A stretch of 47,066 bases of DNA from Chloroflexota bacterium (GTDB taxonomy: Bacteria; Chloroflexota; Anaerolineae; Promineifilales; Promineifilaceae). The stretch is taken from assembly GCA_013112725.1 (NCBI GenBank), contig JABFFZ010000043.1:1-47066 (forward strand). The letters run 5' to 3'. Shown one piece after another: positions 7,734 through 13,445 of the stretch. A model generated the notes under the pieces. The model was not told the DNA's origin and did not search any database. It saw only the letters and a program-made list of their open reading frames with translations. The translations under genes were made by a program, and so were the position numbers. Each line of letters opens with the position of its first letter. The first letter of the stretch is position 1.

Positions 7734-9911
7734 CTACGGCCGTACCCGCAGCAACCGCATCCCGTTCAACGTTACCAGCAGGGAAGTGCCCATGTCGGCG
7801 GCGACGGCCATCCACATGGTGCTCTTACCGGTCAATACTAGCAGCACAAAAAAGAATTTTACGCCAATGGCAAAGGCCACGTTAAAGCGGATATTGTTCA
7901 TTGCTGCCCGGCTCAGCCGGTAGGCAAAGGGCAGCATTTTCAGGCCGTCGCTCATCAAGGTGATGTCGGCCGTCTCCATGGCCTGCGCCGTGGCTCCCGC
8001 GCCGCCGATGGCAATGCCCACATCGGCGGCGGCTAGTGCTGGCGCATCGTTAATGCCATCGCCTACCATGGCCACCTTGCCAAACTGCTGCTGCAATGCA
8101 CGCACGGCCGTGACCTTATCCCCCGGCATCAACTCCGCCCGCACATCCGTCACCCCCACCACTTGGGCCATGGCCTGGGCCACCGCCGCCTGATCGCCGG
8201 TGAGCATGATGGTGTGGGTAATGCCCGCCGCCTGCAACTGGCGCAGCACCGCCGGGCTGTCCGGGCGCATGGTGTCCGCCACGCTAATCGTCCCCTGATA
8301 ACGGCCGTCCACGCTCACCAATAGCGGCGTATAACCTTGATCAGCATCATCTCGTGCCTGCTCACAGGCCACGGCCGTGTGGGGCACATTGGCCTCAAAA
8401 TAAGTATGGCTGCCGATGGTGACAGTACGGCCGTTTACCTGCCCTGTCACCCCCTGCCCGGTCAGCGCCATCACCCCCGTCGCCGGTGCAAATTGTTGAT
8501 CCAGGCCGCGCACGGCTGTTTCCTGCACAATCGCCTGGGCCAGCGGATGTTCGCTCTGCTGCTCTACTGCTCCGGCCAATGCCAGCAAATCGTTACAGTC
8601 GGCGCATGACCCATCGTCACACACGGCCGTGCGCAGCGCCACCACCGCCGGTTTTCCCTGCGTCAACGTGCCCGTCTTGTCAAAAGCTATGGCCTGCACC
8701 CGGCTCAATGCCTCTACAAACGCGCCGCCCTTAAACAAGACGCCGTGCCGCGCCCCATTGCTGATGGCGCTGACAATGGCCACCGGCGTGCTGATGACCA
8801 GCGCGCACGGGCAGGCCACCACCAGCAGCGCCAGCCCGCGATACAACCAGCCAAACGTCTCCCCTTCGTTCAAAAACGGCTGCCCGAAGAAAAGCGGCGG
8901 AATCGTGGCGACCAACAGCGCCAAGACCATCACCGCCGGAGTGTATACACGGGCGAACTGGTCTACAAAGCGTTCGGCGGGCGCTTTTTTCTCCTGCGCC
9001 TCTTCCACCATCTGGATGATGCGGCTGATGGTGTTGTCGGCTGCCAGATGGGTCACTTCCACTTCCAGCGATCCTGGTCCGTTAATGCTGCCCGCAAAAA
9101 TGGCATCGCCCGGCTCTTTTTCAACCGGGACGCTCTCGCCGGTAATGGGCGCTTGATTCAGCACAGAGCTGCCGGCGCGGACACGGCCGTCCATGGCCAC
9201 CCGTTCCCCGGGCTTCACCAAAATCACATCGCCAATGTGCAGTTCCTGGATGGGGATGCGTTGGGGACGCCCGTCTTTGAGCAACGTTGCCTCTTGGGGG
9301 GCTACCGTCATCAGGCTGCGAATGGCATGGCGAGCGCGCCCGGCCGTATACCCTTCCAGCGCCTCGCCGATGGCAAACAGTACCATAACCATGCCCGCTT
9401 CGGTGTAGGCGCCAATCAGCACGGCCCCCACCGCCGCCACCGTCATCAGCACGTTGATGTTGATGTCGCGGTTCAGGCGCACGGCCATCCACGCACTGCG
9501 GGCAATCGGCCAGCCAGCAGCCACCATCGCTGTTACGGACAATAAATTGACCCAGGCCAACTCCCGCCCGCCAATTTCCACCAGCAGCAAACCGGGCAAA
9601 ATGAGCAACACGCCCAGCAGCGCCAGCCGCGTCTCCGTTCGCTGCCACATGAATCGCAAAAAGTTGGGTGGGGACACGTCGGGCAAGGGGCCATCTGGTC
9701 GGTCTGGTTTCACGTCGTAGCCCAACTGCCGCACCTGGGCGATCACTGCTTCCCGGCTGACGTTGCCTGCCAGCGTCATCTTTTCGGTGGTAAAATTGAT
9801 CTCACATTGGGTAACGCCCGCCAGTTGCCCCACCCCTTTTTCCAGTGTCCGGGCACAGCCGGCGCAGTCCATTCCTTGAATTTCAAACGTGTATGTTTGT
9901 GTGTTTGTCAT
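7734..9911 (-). CDS. zntA: Zn/Cd/Pb-type P1B ATPase (ZntA/CadA-like)
   Basis: This heavy-metal-translocating P-type ATPase has 725 residues, full family length. An N-terminal HMA domain carries the metal-binding MDCAGC motif near residue 15. The transmembrane metal site is CPC in ACPCALVIS, the phosphorylation site is DKTGTLT near 410, the class-specific HP is in SEHPLAQAIV, and the hinge is GDGINDAPAL. The last helix contains ADMGTSLLV, whose Asp marks the Zn/Cd/Pb subgroup (P1B-2) rather than Cu. It exports divalent metal from the cytoplasm. I chose the ATG at 9911 (MTNTQTYTF) over an upstream in-frame option. It lies directly behind the MerR gene and a MerR-type promoter, so metal induction is expected. 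Confidence 0.92.
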   Translation of the reverse strand: MTNTQTYTFEIQGMDCAGCARTLEKGVGQLAGVTQCEINFTTEKMTLAGNVSREAVIAQVRQLGYDVKPDRPDGPLPDVSPPNFLRFMWQRTETRLALLGVLLILPGLLLVEIGGRELAWVNLLSVTAMVAAGWPIARSAWMAVRLNRDININVLMTVAAVGAVLIGAYTEAGMVMVLFAIGEALEGYTAGRARHAIRSLMTVAPQEATLLKDGRPQRIPIQELHIGDVILVKPGERVAMDGRVRAGSSVLNQAPITGESVPVEKEPGDAIFAGSINGPGSLEVEVTHLAADNTISRIIQMVEEAQEKKAPAERFVDQFARVYTPAVMVLALLVATIPPLFFGQPFLNEGETFGWLYRGLALLVVACPCALVISTPVAIVSAISNGARHGVLFKGGAFVEALSRVQAIAFDKTGTLTQGKPAVVALRTAVCDDGSCADCNDLLALAGAVEQQSEHPLAQAIVQETAVRGLDQQFAPATGVMALTGQGVTGQVNGRTVTIGSHTYFEANVPHTAVACEQARDDADQGYTPLLVSVDGRYQGTISVADTMRPDSPAVLRQLQAAGITHTIMLTGDQAAVAQAMAQVVGVTDVRAELMPGDKVTAVRALQQQFGKVAMVGDGINDAPALAAADVGIAIGGAGATAQAMETADITLMSDGLKMLPFAYRLSRAAMNNIRFNVAFAIGVKFFFVLLVLTGKSTMWMAVAADMGTSLLVTLNGMRLLRVRP

Positions 9912-9960
9912 TGTGTATTCCCGGTTGCCACATGCTGCTTGCCACGTGCAGCCTGCCACA

Positions 9961-9992
9961 ATCCTACACCTTCAAGGTAGGTTGAAAGTCAA
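9961..9992 (-). promoter_or_regulatory. MerR-type metal-responsive promoter of the P-ATPase gene
   Basis: Read on the minus strand: -35 TTGACT (9987-9992), a 20-bp spacer, and -10 TAGGAT (9961-9966). The spacer contains the dyad ACCTT-C-AAGGT (9968-9978), extended on both sides by CCTAC/AGG. An over-long 19-20 bp spacer with a central dyad is the hallmark of MerR-family activated promoters. The -35 overlaps the MerR stop codon. The adjacent MerR protein is the obvious regulator. Confidence 0.82.
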
Positions 9993-10765
9993 GCCTGTTG
10001 TTCTAATGCCAGAAAAAGGCGGGCGTAAATGAAGGCGTTGGCCCCCCGCACAATGAGATGATGGCCGTTGGTATCGTGGTGGGTCACGGCCGTTAAATCG
10101 GCATGAGCGGGCGCGTCACAGTTATCTTCCAGCCGGGTCAGATCGGCCAGCGCCCGGCCAATAGCCAGGTCGTGATTGACGATGAGGATGTGATAGCCTT
10201 CGTCCTCGCGCCAGATGTGGCTGTGCTGCCCGGCAAGTTGCTGCAAGATGACCTGCCCGGCCTGACTGTGCAACTGACACCCGGCGGCTTCAATCAGCCA
10301 ATCCAACCAGTTACGCGCCGTTTGCTGGTGGGGATTGAGACAGATATGTTCCAACAATTTGTCTACATGATCCCGGCCTGAATGATCGGCGGCGGTTGGT
10401 TCCCCATGTTCATGGCGGATGTCTTGCAGAAATAAGTCCAATTCATGCTGGTATACTAGCAGTTCCGTCAACTGCTGTTCCAGGGCGATGGCGCGCGCCT
10501 CTACCACCTGGATGATGGTTTCGTCGCTGAGAGTGCCACTTTGATAACCGGCTAACAGGCGGCGGATGTCATCCAGCGATAGTCCCAACCGTTGGGCGCG
10601 TTGGATGAGGCGCAGTGTCTGCTCGGCCGCCGGGCCATAGAGGCGGTAGCCGGATTCGGTACGGCCGTCCGGCGCCAACAGCCCTTGTTCCTCATAGTAT
10701 CGTAAGGCGGACGGCCGTAGCCTTACCCGTTTCGCCAATTCACCAATCGTCATCAACTTTGTCAT
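9989..10765 (-). CDS. MerR-family transcriptional regulator with long His-rich C-terminal domain
   Basis: Residues 1-70 form a MerR winged helix: MTIGELAKRVRLRPSALRYY, then GLLAPDGRTESGYRLY and a dimerisation helix near 75-125. The rest (about 130 residues) is longer than in ZntR/CadR proteins of about 140 residues. It is rich in His, Asp and a few Cys (RHEHGEP, ICLNPHQQ, GCQLHSQ, HHDTNGHH), which suggests an added metal- or ligand-sensing domain. Start choice is uncertain: ATG 10765 lies almost on top of a GGAGG, while ATG 10753 is 13 bases away. The gene is co-directional with the P-ATPase, 77 bp apart, with the operator in the gap. It is likely an activator of that gene. Confidence 0.85.
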   Translation of the reverse strand: MTKLMTIGELAKRVRLRPSALRYYEEQGLLAPDGRTESGYRLYGPAAEQTLRLIQRAQRLGLSLDDIRRLLAGYQSGTLSDETIIQVVEARAIALEQQLTELLVYQHELDLFLQDIRHEHGEPTAADHSGRDHVDKLLEHICLNPHQQTARNWLDWLIEAAGCQLHSQAGQVILQQLAGQHSHIWREDEGYHILIVNHDLAIGRALADLTRLEDNCDAPAHADLTAVTHHDTNGHHLIVRGANAFIYARLFLALEQQA

Positions 10766-10833
10766 GCCTCCATCATAACCCGCTCCTTGAATGCAGACCA
10801 AAATATCGTCAAGAATGTCGTAATATCAATATC

Positions 10834-10862
10834 TTGACATATTGACCGGCGTGTGATATGCT
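10834..10862 (+). promoter_or_regulatory. Sigma-70-type promoter for a small transcription unit
   Basis: TTGACA (10834-10839), a 17-bp spacer and TATGCT (10857-10862). The -35 lies inside the inverted repeat CAATAT-CTTGAC-ATATTG (10827-10844), a possible operator. The promoter points away from merR, toward the small ORF at 10903 and a terminator at 11061. Confidence 0.6.
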
Positions 10863-10902
10863 TTCCACCGTAACATAAACTATGTGACGGGAGAATGAGA
10901 TC

Positions 10903-11031
10903 ATGTTTTGCCATCAGCAAACCAAACGCATATCAATTGAAAAGCAAAATGATTTGGCGTCCGGTCAATGGCTCAGCCCGCGCACAAGTGCATGTTCGTC
11001 CGTGCCACATACGTTGCCCAACCAGCGGTAA
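10903..11031 (+). CDS. Possible 42-residue peptide in a compact transcription unit
   Basis: A short ORF (MFCHQQTKRISIEK...) starts at an ATG with a GGGAGA ribosome site 8 bases upstream and ends at TAA 11029-11031. It lies between a good promoter (10834-10862) and a strong intrinsic terminator (11061-11088), so the unit is about 220 nt. I do not recognise the peptide; it is polar, with two Cys and three His. It may be a real small protein, a leader peptide, or incidental to a small RNA. Its place opposite a metal-regulator gene makes a metal-linked role conceivable but unproven. Confidence 0.4.
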   Translation: MFCHQQTKRISIEKQNDLASGQWLSPRTSACSSVPHTLPNQR

Positions 11032-11060
11032 CGTTTCCACACCAGGAACAGCAGCAACGT

Positions 11061-11090
11061 AGCGCGGGCAACACAGCCCGCGCTTTTTAT
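11061..11090 (+). terminator. Intrinsic terminator
   Basis: Perfect 9-bp stem AGCGCGGGC / GCCCGCGCT (11061-11069 with 11076-11084), six-base loop, then a T run. It closes the small unit that starts near 10869. Confidence 0.8.
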
Positions 11091-11254
11091 TTCTCGCCAA
11101 TTCCAGGCCCAAGACTGTCCCAATTGACGATAGGAGCAGAGTCAACGATGCCTTGTTCAATCGCCCCAAACGAATCGCAGTCACGGCCGTGTGCAGCATG
11201 GCACGTTAACAACCACATACTGCCCTTTTTAACTTTACGCTGAGGTGCTTTGGT

Positions 11255-11311
11255 GCAAAGGGTGAACCCTTTGCGCGCCTGTGCGCCTGTGCGCCTGTGC
11301 GCCTGTGCGCC
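11255..11311. repeat. Hairpin plus 8-bp tandem repeat before the tRNA array
   Basis: Stem GCAAAGGG-TGAA-CCCTTTGC (11255-11274) is followed at once by GCGCCTGT repeated four times and a partial fifth (11275-11311), then CCCTTTGC again. This simple tandem array is likely to vary in length by slippage. The preceding stretch, 11093-11254, contains nothing I can recognise. Confidence 0.7.
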
Positions 11312-11328
11312 CTTTGCAGATCAATTCC

Positions 11329-11405
11329 GGTCTCGTGGGCAAGTCTGGAATCCCACAGGTTTGTCACGCCAGAGATCGTCGGTTCAAATCCGGTCGAGAC
11401 CGCCA
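11329..11405 (+). tRNA. tRNA-Asp (GTC), CCA encoded
   Basis: The acceptor GGTCTCG/CGAGACC is perfect, the T-arm is GTCGG-TTCAAAT-CCGGT, and the anticodon loop TTGTCAC gives GTC. CCA is encoded at 11403-11405. The anticodon stem has one A-A mismatch and the D-stem is weak, so the gene is diverged from a standard housekeeping tRNA-Asp. Confidence 0.7.
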
Positions 11406-11409
11406 ACGA

Positions 11410-11481
11410 TGCAAGATAGCTTAAAGGCAGAGCTGCCGACTGTTAATCGGCACAGTGCAGGTTCGACTCCTGCTCTTGCAG
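11410..11481 (+). tRNA. tRNA-Asn (GTT)
   Basis: Acceptor TGCAAGA/TCTTGCA, anticodon arm GCCGA-CTGTTAA-TCGGC, T-arm GCAGG-TTCGACT-CCTGC. Clear cloverleaf. CCA is not encoded in full. It starts 4 bp after tRNA-Asp, so they are probably co-transcribed. Confidence 0.85.
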
Positions 11482-11486
11482 CCTTT

Positions 11487-11613
11487 GGGAACGTAGCTCA
11501 ATTGGCAGAGCACTAAAAACCCGATTGCTATTCCTTGACCATTTTTATGGGCCGGCTGTAGCCGGTTACCATCCGTACTGGAGAGGTTGCAGGTTCAAAT
11601 CCTGCCGTTCGCA
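11487..11613 (+). tRNA. tRNA-like gene with greatly enlarged middle; anticodon not assignable
   Basis: The ends are tRNA-like: acceptor GGGAACG/CGTTCGC (one mismatch), D-arm GCTC-AATTGGCA-GAGC, T-arm GCAGG-TTCAAAT-CCTGC. Between position 26 and the T-arm there are 76 bases instead of about 22. The extra DNA contains a strong CCGGC-TGTA-GCCGG hairpin and TTACCAT. No normal anticodon arm is obvious. It could be a decayed gene, an insertion, or a tRNA-shaped RNA with another role. Confidence 0.5.
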
Positions 11614-11621
11614 TACATTCA

Positions 11622-11692
11622 GGGCTGGTTGTCCAACGGGAAGACGCTGCGCTTGCAGCGCAGAAATGTGAGTTCAATTCCCGCGCAGTCCA
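11622..11692 (+). tRNA. tRNA-Ala (TGC)
   Basis: Anticodon arm CTGCG-CTTGCAG-CGCAG gives TGC. The acceptor GGGCTG/CAGTCC has a G-T third pair, the alanine identity element G3:U70, which supports the isotype independently. T-arm GTGAG-TTCAATT-CCCGC has one mismatch. Confidence 0.8.
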
Positions 11693-11699
11693 CACATTC

Positions 11700-11788
11700 A
11701 GGTGAGTAGCTCAACTGGCAGAGCAACGGTCGGCGTTTTCTAAAACGCACAAAACCGCAGGTTGTAGGTTCAAACCCTATCTCACCTG
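11700..11788 (+). tRNA. tRNA-like gene, probably Arg (TCT), with extended anticodon arm
   Basis: Acceptor AGGTGAG/CTCACCT is perfect; D-arm GCTC-AACTGGCA-GAGC; T-arm GTAGG-TTCAAAC-CCTAT. The centre is 16 bases too long. An outer CGGT/ACCG stem encloses an inner GCGTT-TTCTAA-AACGC hairpin that would display TCT in a six-base loop. The D-arm is of class I type, so a normal long variable arm does not explain the length. Confidence 0.5.
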
Positions 11789-11790
11789 CA

Positions 11791-11824
11791 GGCGATCACT
11801 TGTGGGGTGTCGCCGATTTTTCTT
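11791..11824 (+). terminator. Intrinsic terminator inside the tRNA array
   Basis: Stem GGCGA-(T)-CAC / GTG-TCGCC (11791-11814) followed by a T-rich tail. It probably ends the first transcription block of tRNAs. Confidence 0.65.
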
Positions 11825-11870
11825 CCTCTTCCCTCCTTCTTGTGGGGCAAAAGCCTCAACTCCTTTTTTG

Positions 11871-11902
11871 GGGTGAGACGGCCGTTTACGGCCGTCTTAC
11901 CC
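11871..11902. repeat. 15-bp hairpin built from two ACGGCCGT octamers
   Basis: AGACGGCCGT (11876-11885), a TT loop, and ACGGCCGTCT (11888-11897), with the stem continuing outward through GGGT/ACCC pairs. It sits between the two halves of the tRNA array and could be a terminator stem or a processing signal. Confidence 0.65.
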
Positions 11903-11922
11903 TCCTCTTCTCACCAATTTGG

Positions 11923-11994
11923 TACGGGGTCGTCTAACTGGCAGGACCGCTGACTTTGAATCAGTAAATCCAGGTTCAAACCCTGGCCCCGTAG
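11923..11994 (+). tRNA. tRNA-Gln (TTG)
   Basis: Acceptor TACGGGG/CCCCGTA, anticodon arm GCTGA-CTTTGAA-TCAGT, T-arm CCAGG-TTCAAAC-CCTGG. Good cloverleaf. Confidence 0.85.
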
Positions 11995-12061
11995 TTTTAG
12001 AAGTTAGCAGTGAGCGGCAGGCAGTAAGCAGTAAGGGGTTGCTTCGCACCGCTCACCAATT

Positions 12062-12132
12062 CAGGGTGTGGTGTAATGGGAACATACGGCGCCTGGGACG
12101 CCGAGCCGGAAGTTCGATTCTTTCCACCTTGA
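12062..12132 (+). tRNA. tRNA-Pro (TGG)
   Basis: Acceptor CAGGGTG/CACCTTG (one G-T), anticodon arm CGGCG-CCTGGGA-CGCCG with TGG and G37, T-arm GGAAG-TTCGATT-CTTTC. Position 33 is C instead of the nearly universal U, which may affect decoding. Confidence 0.7.
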
Positions 12133-12145
12133 CTGTTGGCTCAAC

Positions 12146-12201
12146 CATCTCCGAGAGGGTAGTGACCCATTTCGTCGCTGCATCCCCGAAGCCTCTCGGA
12201 G
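12146..12201 (+). other. Folded element between tRNA-Pro and tRNA-Gly
   Basis: A nine-base inverted repeat, TCCGAGAGG / CCTCTCGGA, closes a loop of about 35 bases that itself contains GGG-TAGTGA-CCC. This looks like an acceptor plus D-arm with no T-arm. It may be a truncated tRNA or a hairpin spacer. Confidence 0.35.
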
Positions 12202-12206
12202 CACCT

Positions 12207-12278
12207 GCGGAGATAGTTCAACCGGCAGAACCTCTCTGTGCCATAGAGAAAATGTGGGTTCAATTCCCGCTCTCCGCT
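12207..12278 (+). tRNA. tRNA-Gly (GCC)
   Basis: Perfect acceptor GCGGAGA/TCTCCGC, D-arm GTTC-AACCGGCA-GAAC, anticodon arm TCTCT-GTGCCAT-AGAGA, T-arm GTGGG-TTCAATT-CCCGC. Confidence 0.88.
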
Positions 12279-12363
12279 CTGGAGATGAGACGGGGAGATT
12301 GAGAGATTAAGAGATTCAATCTCCCCATCTCTCAATCTTCTCATCTTCCTGGATCATCTTCCT

Positions 12364-12448
12364 GGAAGGGTGGCCGAATGGTAAGGCGCTCGTTTGCTAA
12401 GCGAGTTTGGTGAAATACCCAATGCAGGTTCAATTCCTGTCCCTTCCG
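12364..12448 (+). tRNA. tRNA-Ser (GCT)
   Basis: Acceptor GGAAGGG/CCCTTCC, anticodon arm CTCGT-TTGCTAA-GCGAG and a long variable arm (TTTGGTGAAATACCCAA) typical of class II tRNAs. T-arm GCAGG-TTCAATT-CCTGT. Confidence 0.9.
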
Positions 12449-12456
12449 TCAACTTC

Positions 12457-12529
12457 GGGCCGGTAGCTCAATCGGCAGAGCAGTGGTCTTTTAAACCACA
12501 GGTTGGGGATTCGATGCCCTCCCGGTTCA
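12457..12529 (+). tRNA. tRNA-Lys (TTT)
   Basis: Anticodon arm GTGGT-CTTTTAA-ACCAC, D-arm GCTC-AATCGGCA-GAGC. The acceptor GGGCCGG/CCGGTTC has two G-T pairs and the T-stem has one mismatch, but the fold is clear. Confidence 0.8.
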
Positions 12530-12596
12530 CAGCCAATAATCGGTAATCCATAATCGATAAACCGAACTGATTACCGTTCACCGATTACGGGTTCTT

Positions 12597-12671
12597 GCCC
12601 CTGTAACTCAACGGAATGAGAGCGCCTGGTTTCGACCCAGAAGGCCGCGAGTTCGAGTCTCGCCAGTCACC
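12597..12671 (+). tRNA. Degenerate tRNA, perhaps Arg (TCG)
   Basis: T-arm GCGAG-TTCGAGT-CTCGC and an anticodon hairpin CTGG-TTTCGAC-CCAG (TCG) are good. The acceptor GCCCCTG/CAGTCAC pairs at only about four of seven positions. It is probably a decaying gene or misassigned ends. Confidence 0.45.
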
Positions 12672-12681
12672 CTTTTGGTAA

Positions 12682-12752
12682 CGGCCGTTAGTGCAACGGC
12701 AGCGCATCCGTCTGATAGGCGGAAGAACCTGGTTCAATTCCAGGACGGCCGA
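12682..12752 (+). tRNA. tRNA-Ile (GAT)
   Basis: Perfect acceptor CGGCCGT/ACGGCCG, anticodon arm TCCGT-CTGATAG-GCGGA, T-arm CCTGG-TTCAATT-CCAGG. The 5' acceptor strand plus the preceding A is exactly ACGGCCGT, the octamer over-represented across the window. Confidence 0.88.
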
Positions 12753-12757
12753 CTTTT

Positions 12758-12832
12758 TGGCGAATAGCTCAATGGTAGAGCGCGGGTCTCATAAGCCCGT
12801 CGGTGGTGGTTCAATTCCACCCTTGCCAACCA
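12758..12832 (+). tRNA. tRNA-Met (CAT) or Ile-lysidine type, CCA encoded
   Basis: Anticodon arm CGGGT-CTCATAA-GCCCG, D-arm GCTC-AATGGTA-GAGC, T-arm GGTGG-TTCAATT-CCACC. ACCA is encoded at 12829-12832. It lacks the three stacked G-C pairs next to the loop expected of an initiator, so elongator Met or tRNA-Ile2 is more likely. Confidence 0.75.
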
Positions 12833-12844
12833 GGAAAAGCAGAT

Positions 12845-12958
12845 GGCGGGCCGGAGAGCGTGGGTTATCTCACCTCCCTGGTTCTGTTGTTGGAGAGGAA
12901 CAGCCGGTCGCAAAGATTTTGTGGGCCGGTATACCACCCACTCTCACATTTGCCCGCC
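12845..12958 (+). ncRNA. Candidate structured RNA between the tRNA array and the rsr remnant
   Basis: The ends form a long helix: GGCGGGC/GCCCGCC (12845-12851 with 12952-12958), then GAGA/TCTC and GTGGGT/ACCCAC (12860-12865 with 12936-12941). Inside are two more hairpins, CTGTT...AACAG (12884-12903) and an 11-bp stem CCGGTCGCAAA/TTTGTGGGCCGG with one bulge (12904-12929). No protein frame fits. The size (about 115 nt), the closed end helix and a position beside a Ro60-like gene are what is expected of a bacterial Y RNA. No Ro-binding consensus was verified. Confidence 0.4.
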
Positions 12959-12979
12959 CGTGCTCCTCACAGGTGGCGT

Positions 12980-13060
12980 ATTTCAAATCAAATGGTGGAG
13001 TGGGCATCTTCAGATGCCCACCCGTTCGCATCTGAGGATGCGAACTCCGCCATTTGAAAT
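12980..13060. repeat. Three-stem palindromic element
   Basis: The outer stem pairs ATTTCAA + ATGGTGGAGT (12980-13001) with ACTCCGCCAT + TTGAAAT (13044-13060). It carries two perfect inner hairpins, GTGGGCATCT-TC-AGATGCCCAC (13000-13021) and GTTCGCATC-TGAG-GATGCGAAC (13024-13045). The compact Y shape resembles a palindromic mobile element or a structured RNA. Confidence 0.6.
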
Positions 13061-13083
13061 GCAACATGTCGTTAACCAAGCAT

Positions 13084-13188
13084 AGGGCGTTGCCGTTCCC
13101 AATTCTAGACCGGCATAGCCGGGCCGTCGGCGAACGGTTATCTGGAGAAGCGCGCAAGCGTGAGCGAGTTCGACCCTCGCACGCCCCA
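13084..13188 (+). tRNA. tRNA-like element with enlarged centre; anticodon not assignable
   Basis: The T-arm GCGAG-TTCGACC-CTCGC and acceptor GGGCGT/ACGCCC are clear, and TGCCG...CGGCA resembles a D-arm. The centre is about 30 bases too long and contains CCGGC-ATA-GCCGG and GCCGT-CGGCGA-ACGGT hairpins. The CCGGC/GCCGG hairpin followed by GGTTA...TGGAGA is shared with the element at 11487-11613. Confidence 0.45.
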
Positions 13189-13196
13189 CTAGTGGG

Positions 13197-13250
13197 CCGG
13201 CGCTGGTGGGTTACCAGACTGTTAATCTGACTTTACCCCATCGGCAAACC
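13197..13250 (+). pseudogene. tRNA-Asn-like fragment (GTT) lacking a T-arm
   Basis: A hairpin CAGA-CTGTTAA-TCTG presents GTT, preceded by a CTGG-TGGGTTA-CCAG arm, but no TTCRANY T-loop follows. Just upstream is the palindrome CCCACTAGTGGG (13185-13196). It looks like the worn end of the array. Confidence 0.35.
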
Positions 13251-13339
13251 TTACTCGTGAGACAAATTTGACAACTCTAGAATTCGCCAGACTCCAGTAC
13301 TCAATTACCTAATTACCCAATATCCCATGAAGGGTAAGT

Positions 13340-13422
13340 TTTCAGACTTGACAAGTTTTTCACCAGAGGCAGTTGCCGCAATTTAGGTGCAAAAACTTGT
13401 CAAGTCTCCAGAGGAACTGAAC
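13340..13422 (+). repeat. MITE-like repeat, subtype B, copy 1
   Basis: Inverted arms AGACTTGACAAGTTTTT and AAAAACTTGTCAAGTCT surround a conserved core (ACCAGAGGCAGTTGCCGCAA), with outer GTTCAG-like/CTGAAC ends. Near-identical copies lie at 35853-35935 and 41571-41653. This copy ends just upstream of the rsr ribosome site. Confidence 0.85.
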
Positions 13423-13445
13423 GGTTACCATTAAGGAGGTGCAGC

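Noticed and set aside
11275..11311. A CRISPR-like array
   Set aside because: The repeats are directly adjacent octamers without spacers, and no cas gene is present.
11487..11613. A group I intron in a tRNA anticodon loop
   Set aside because: The extra 54 bases are far below the size of a functional group I intron and lack its core elements.
11919..12302. Protein-coding frames across the tRNA array
   Set aside because: They run through well-folded tRNA genes and encode nothing recognisable.
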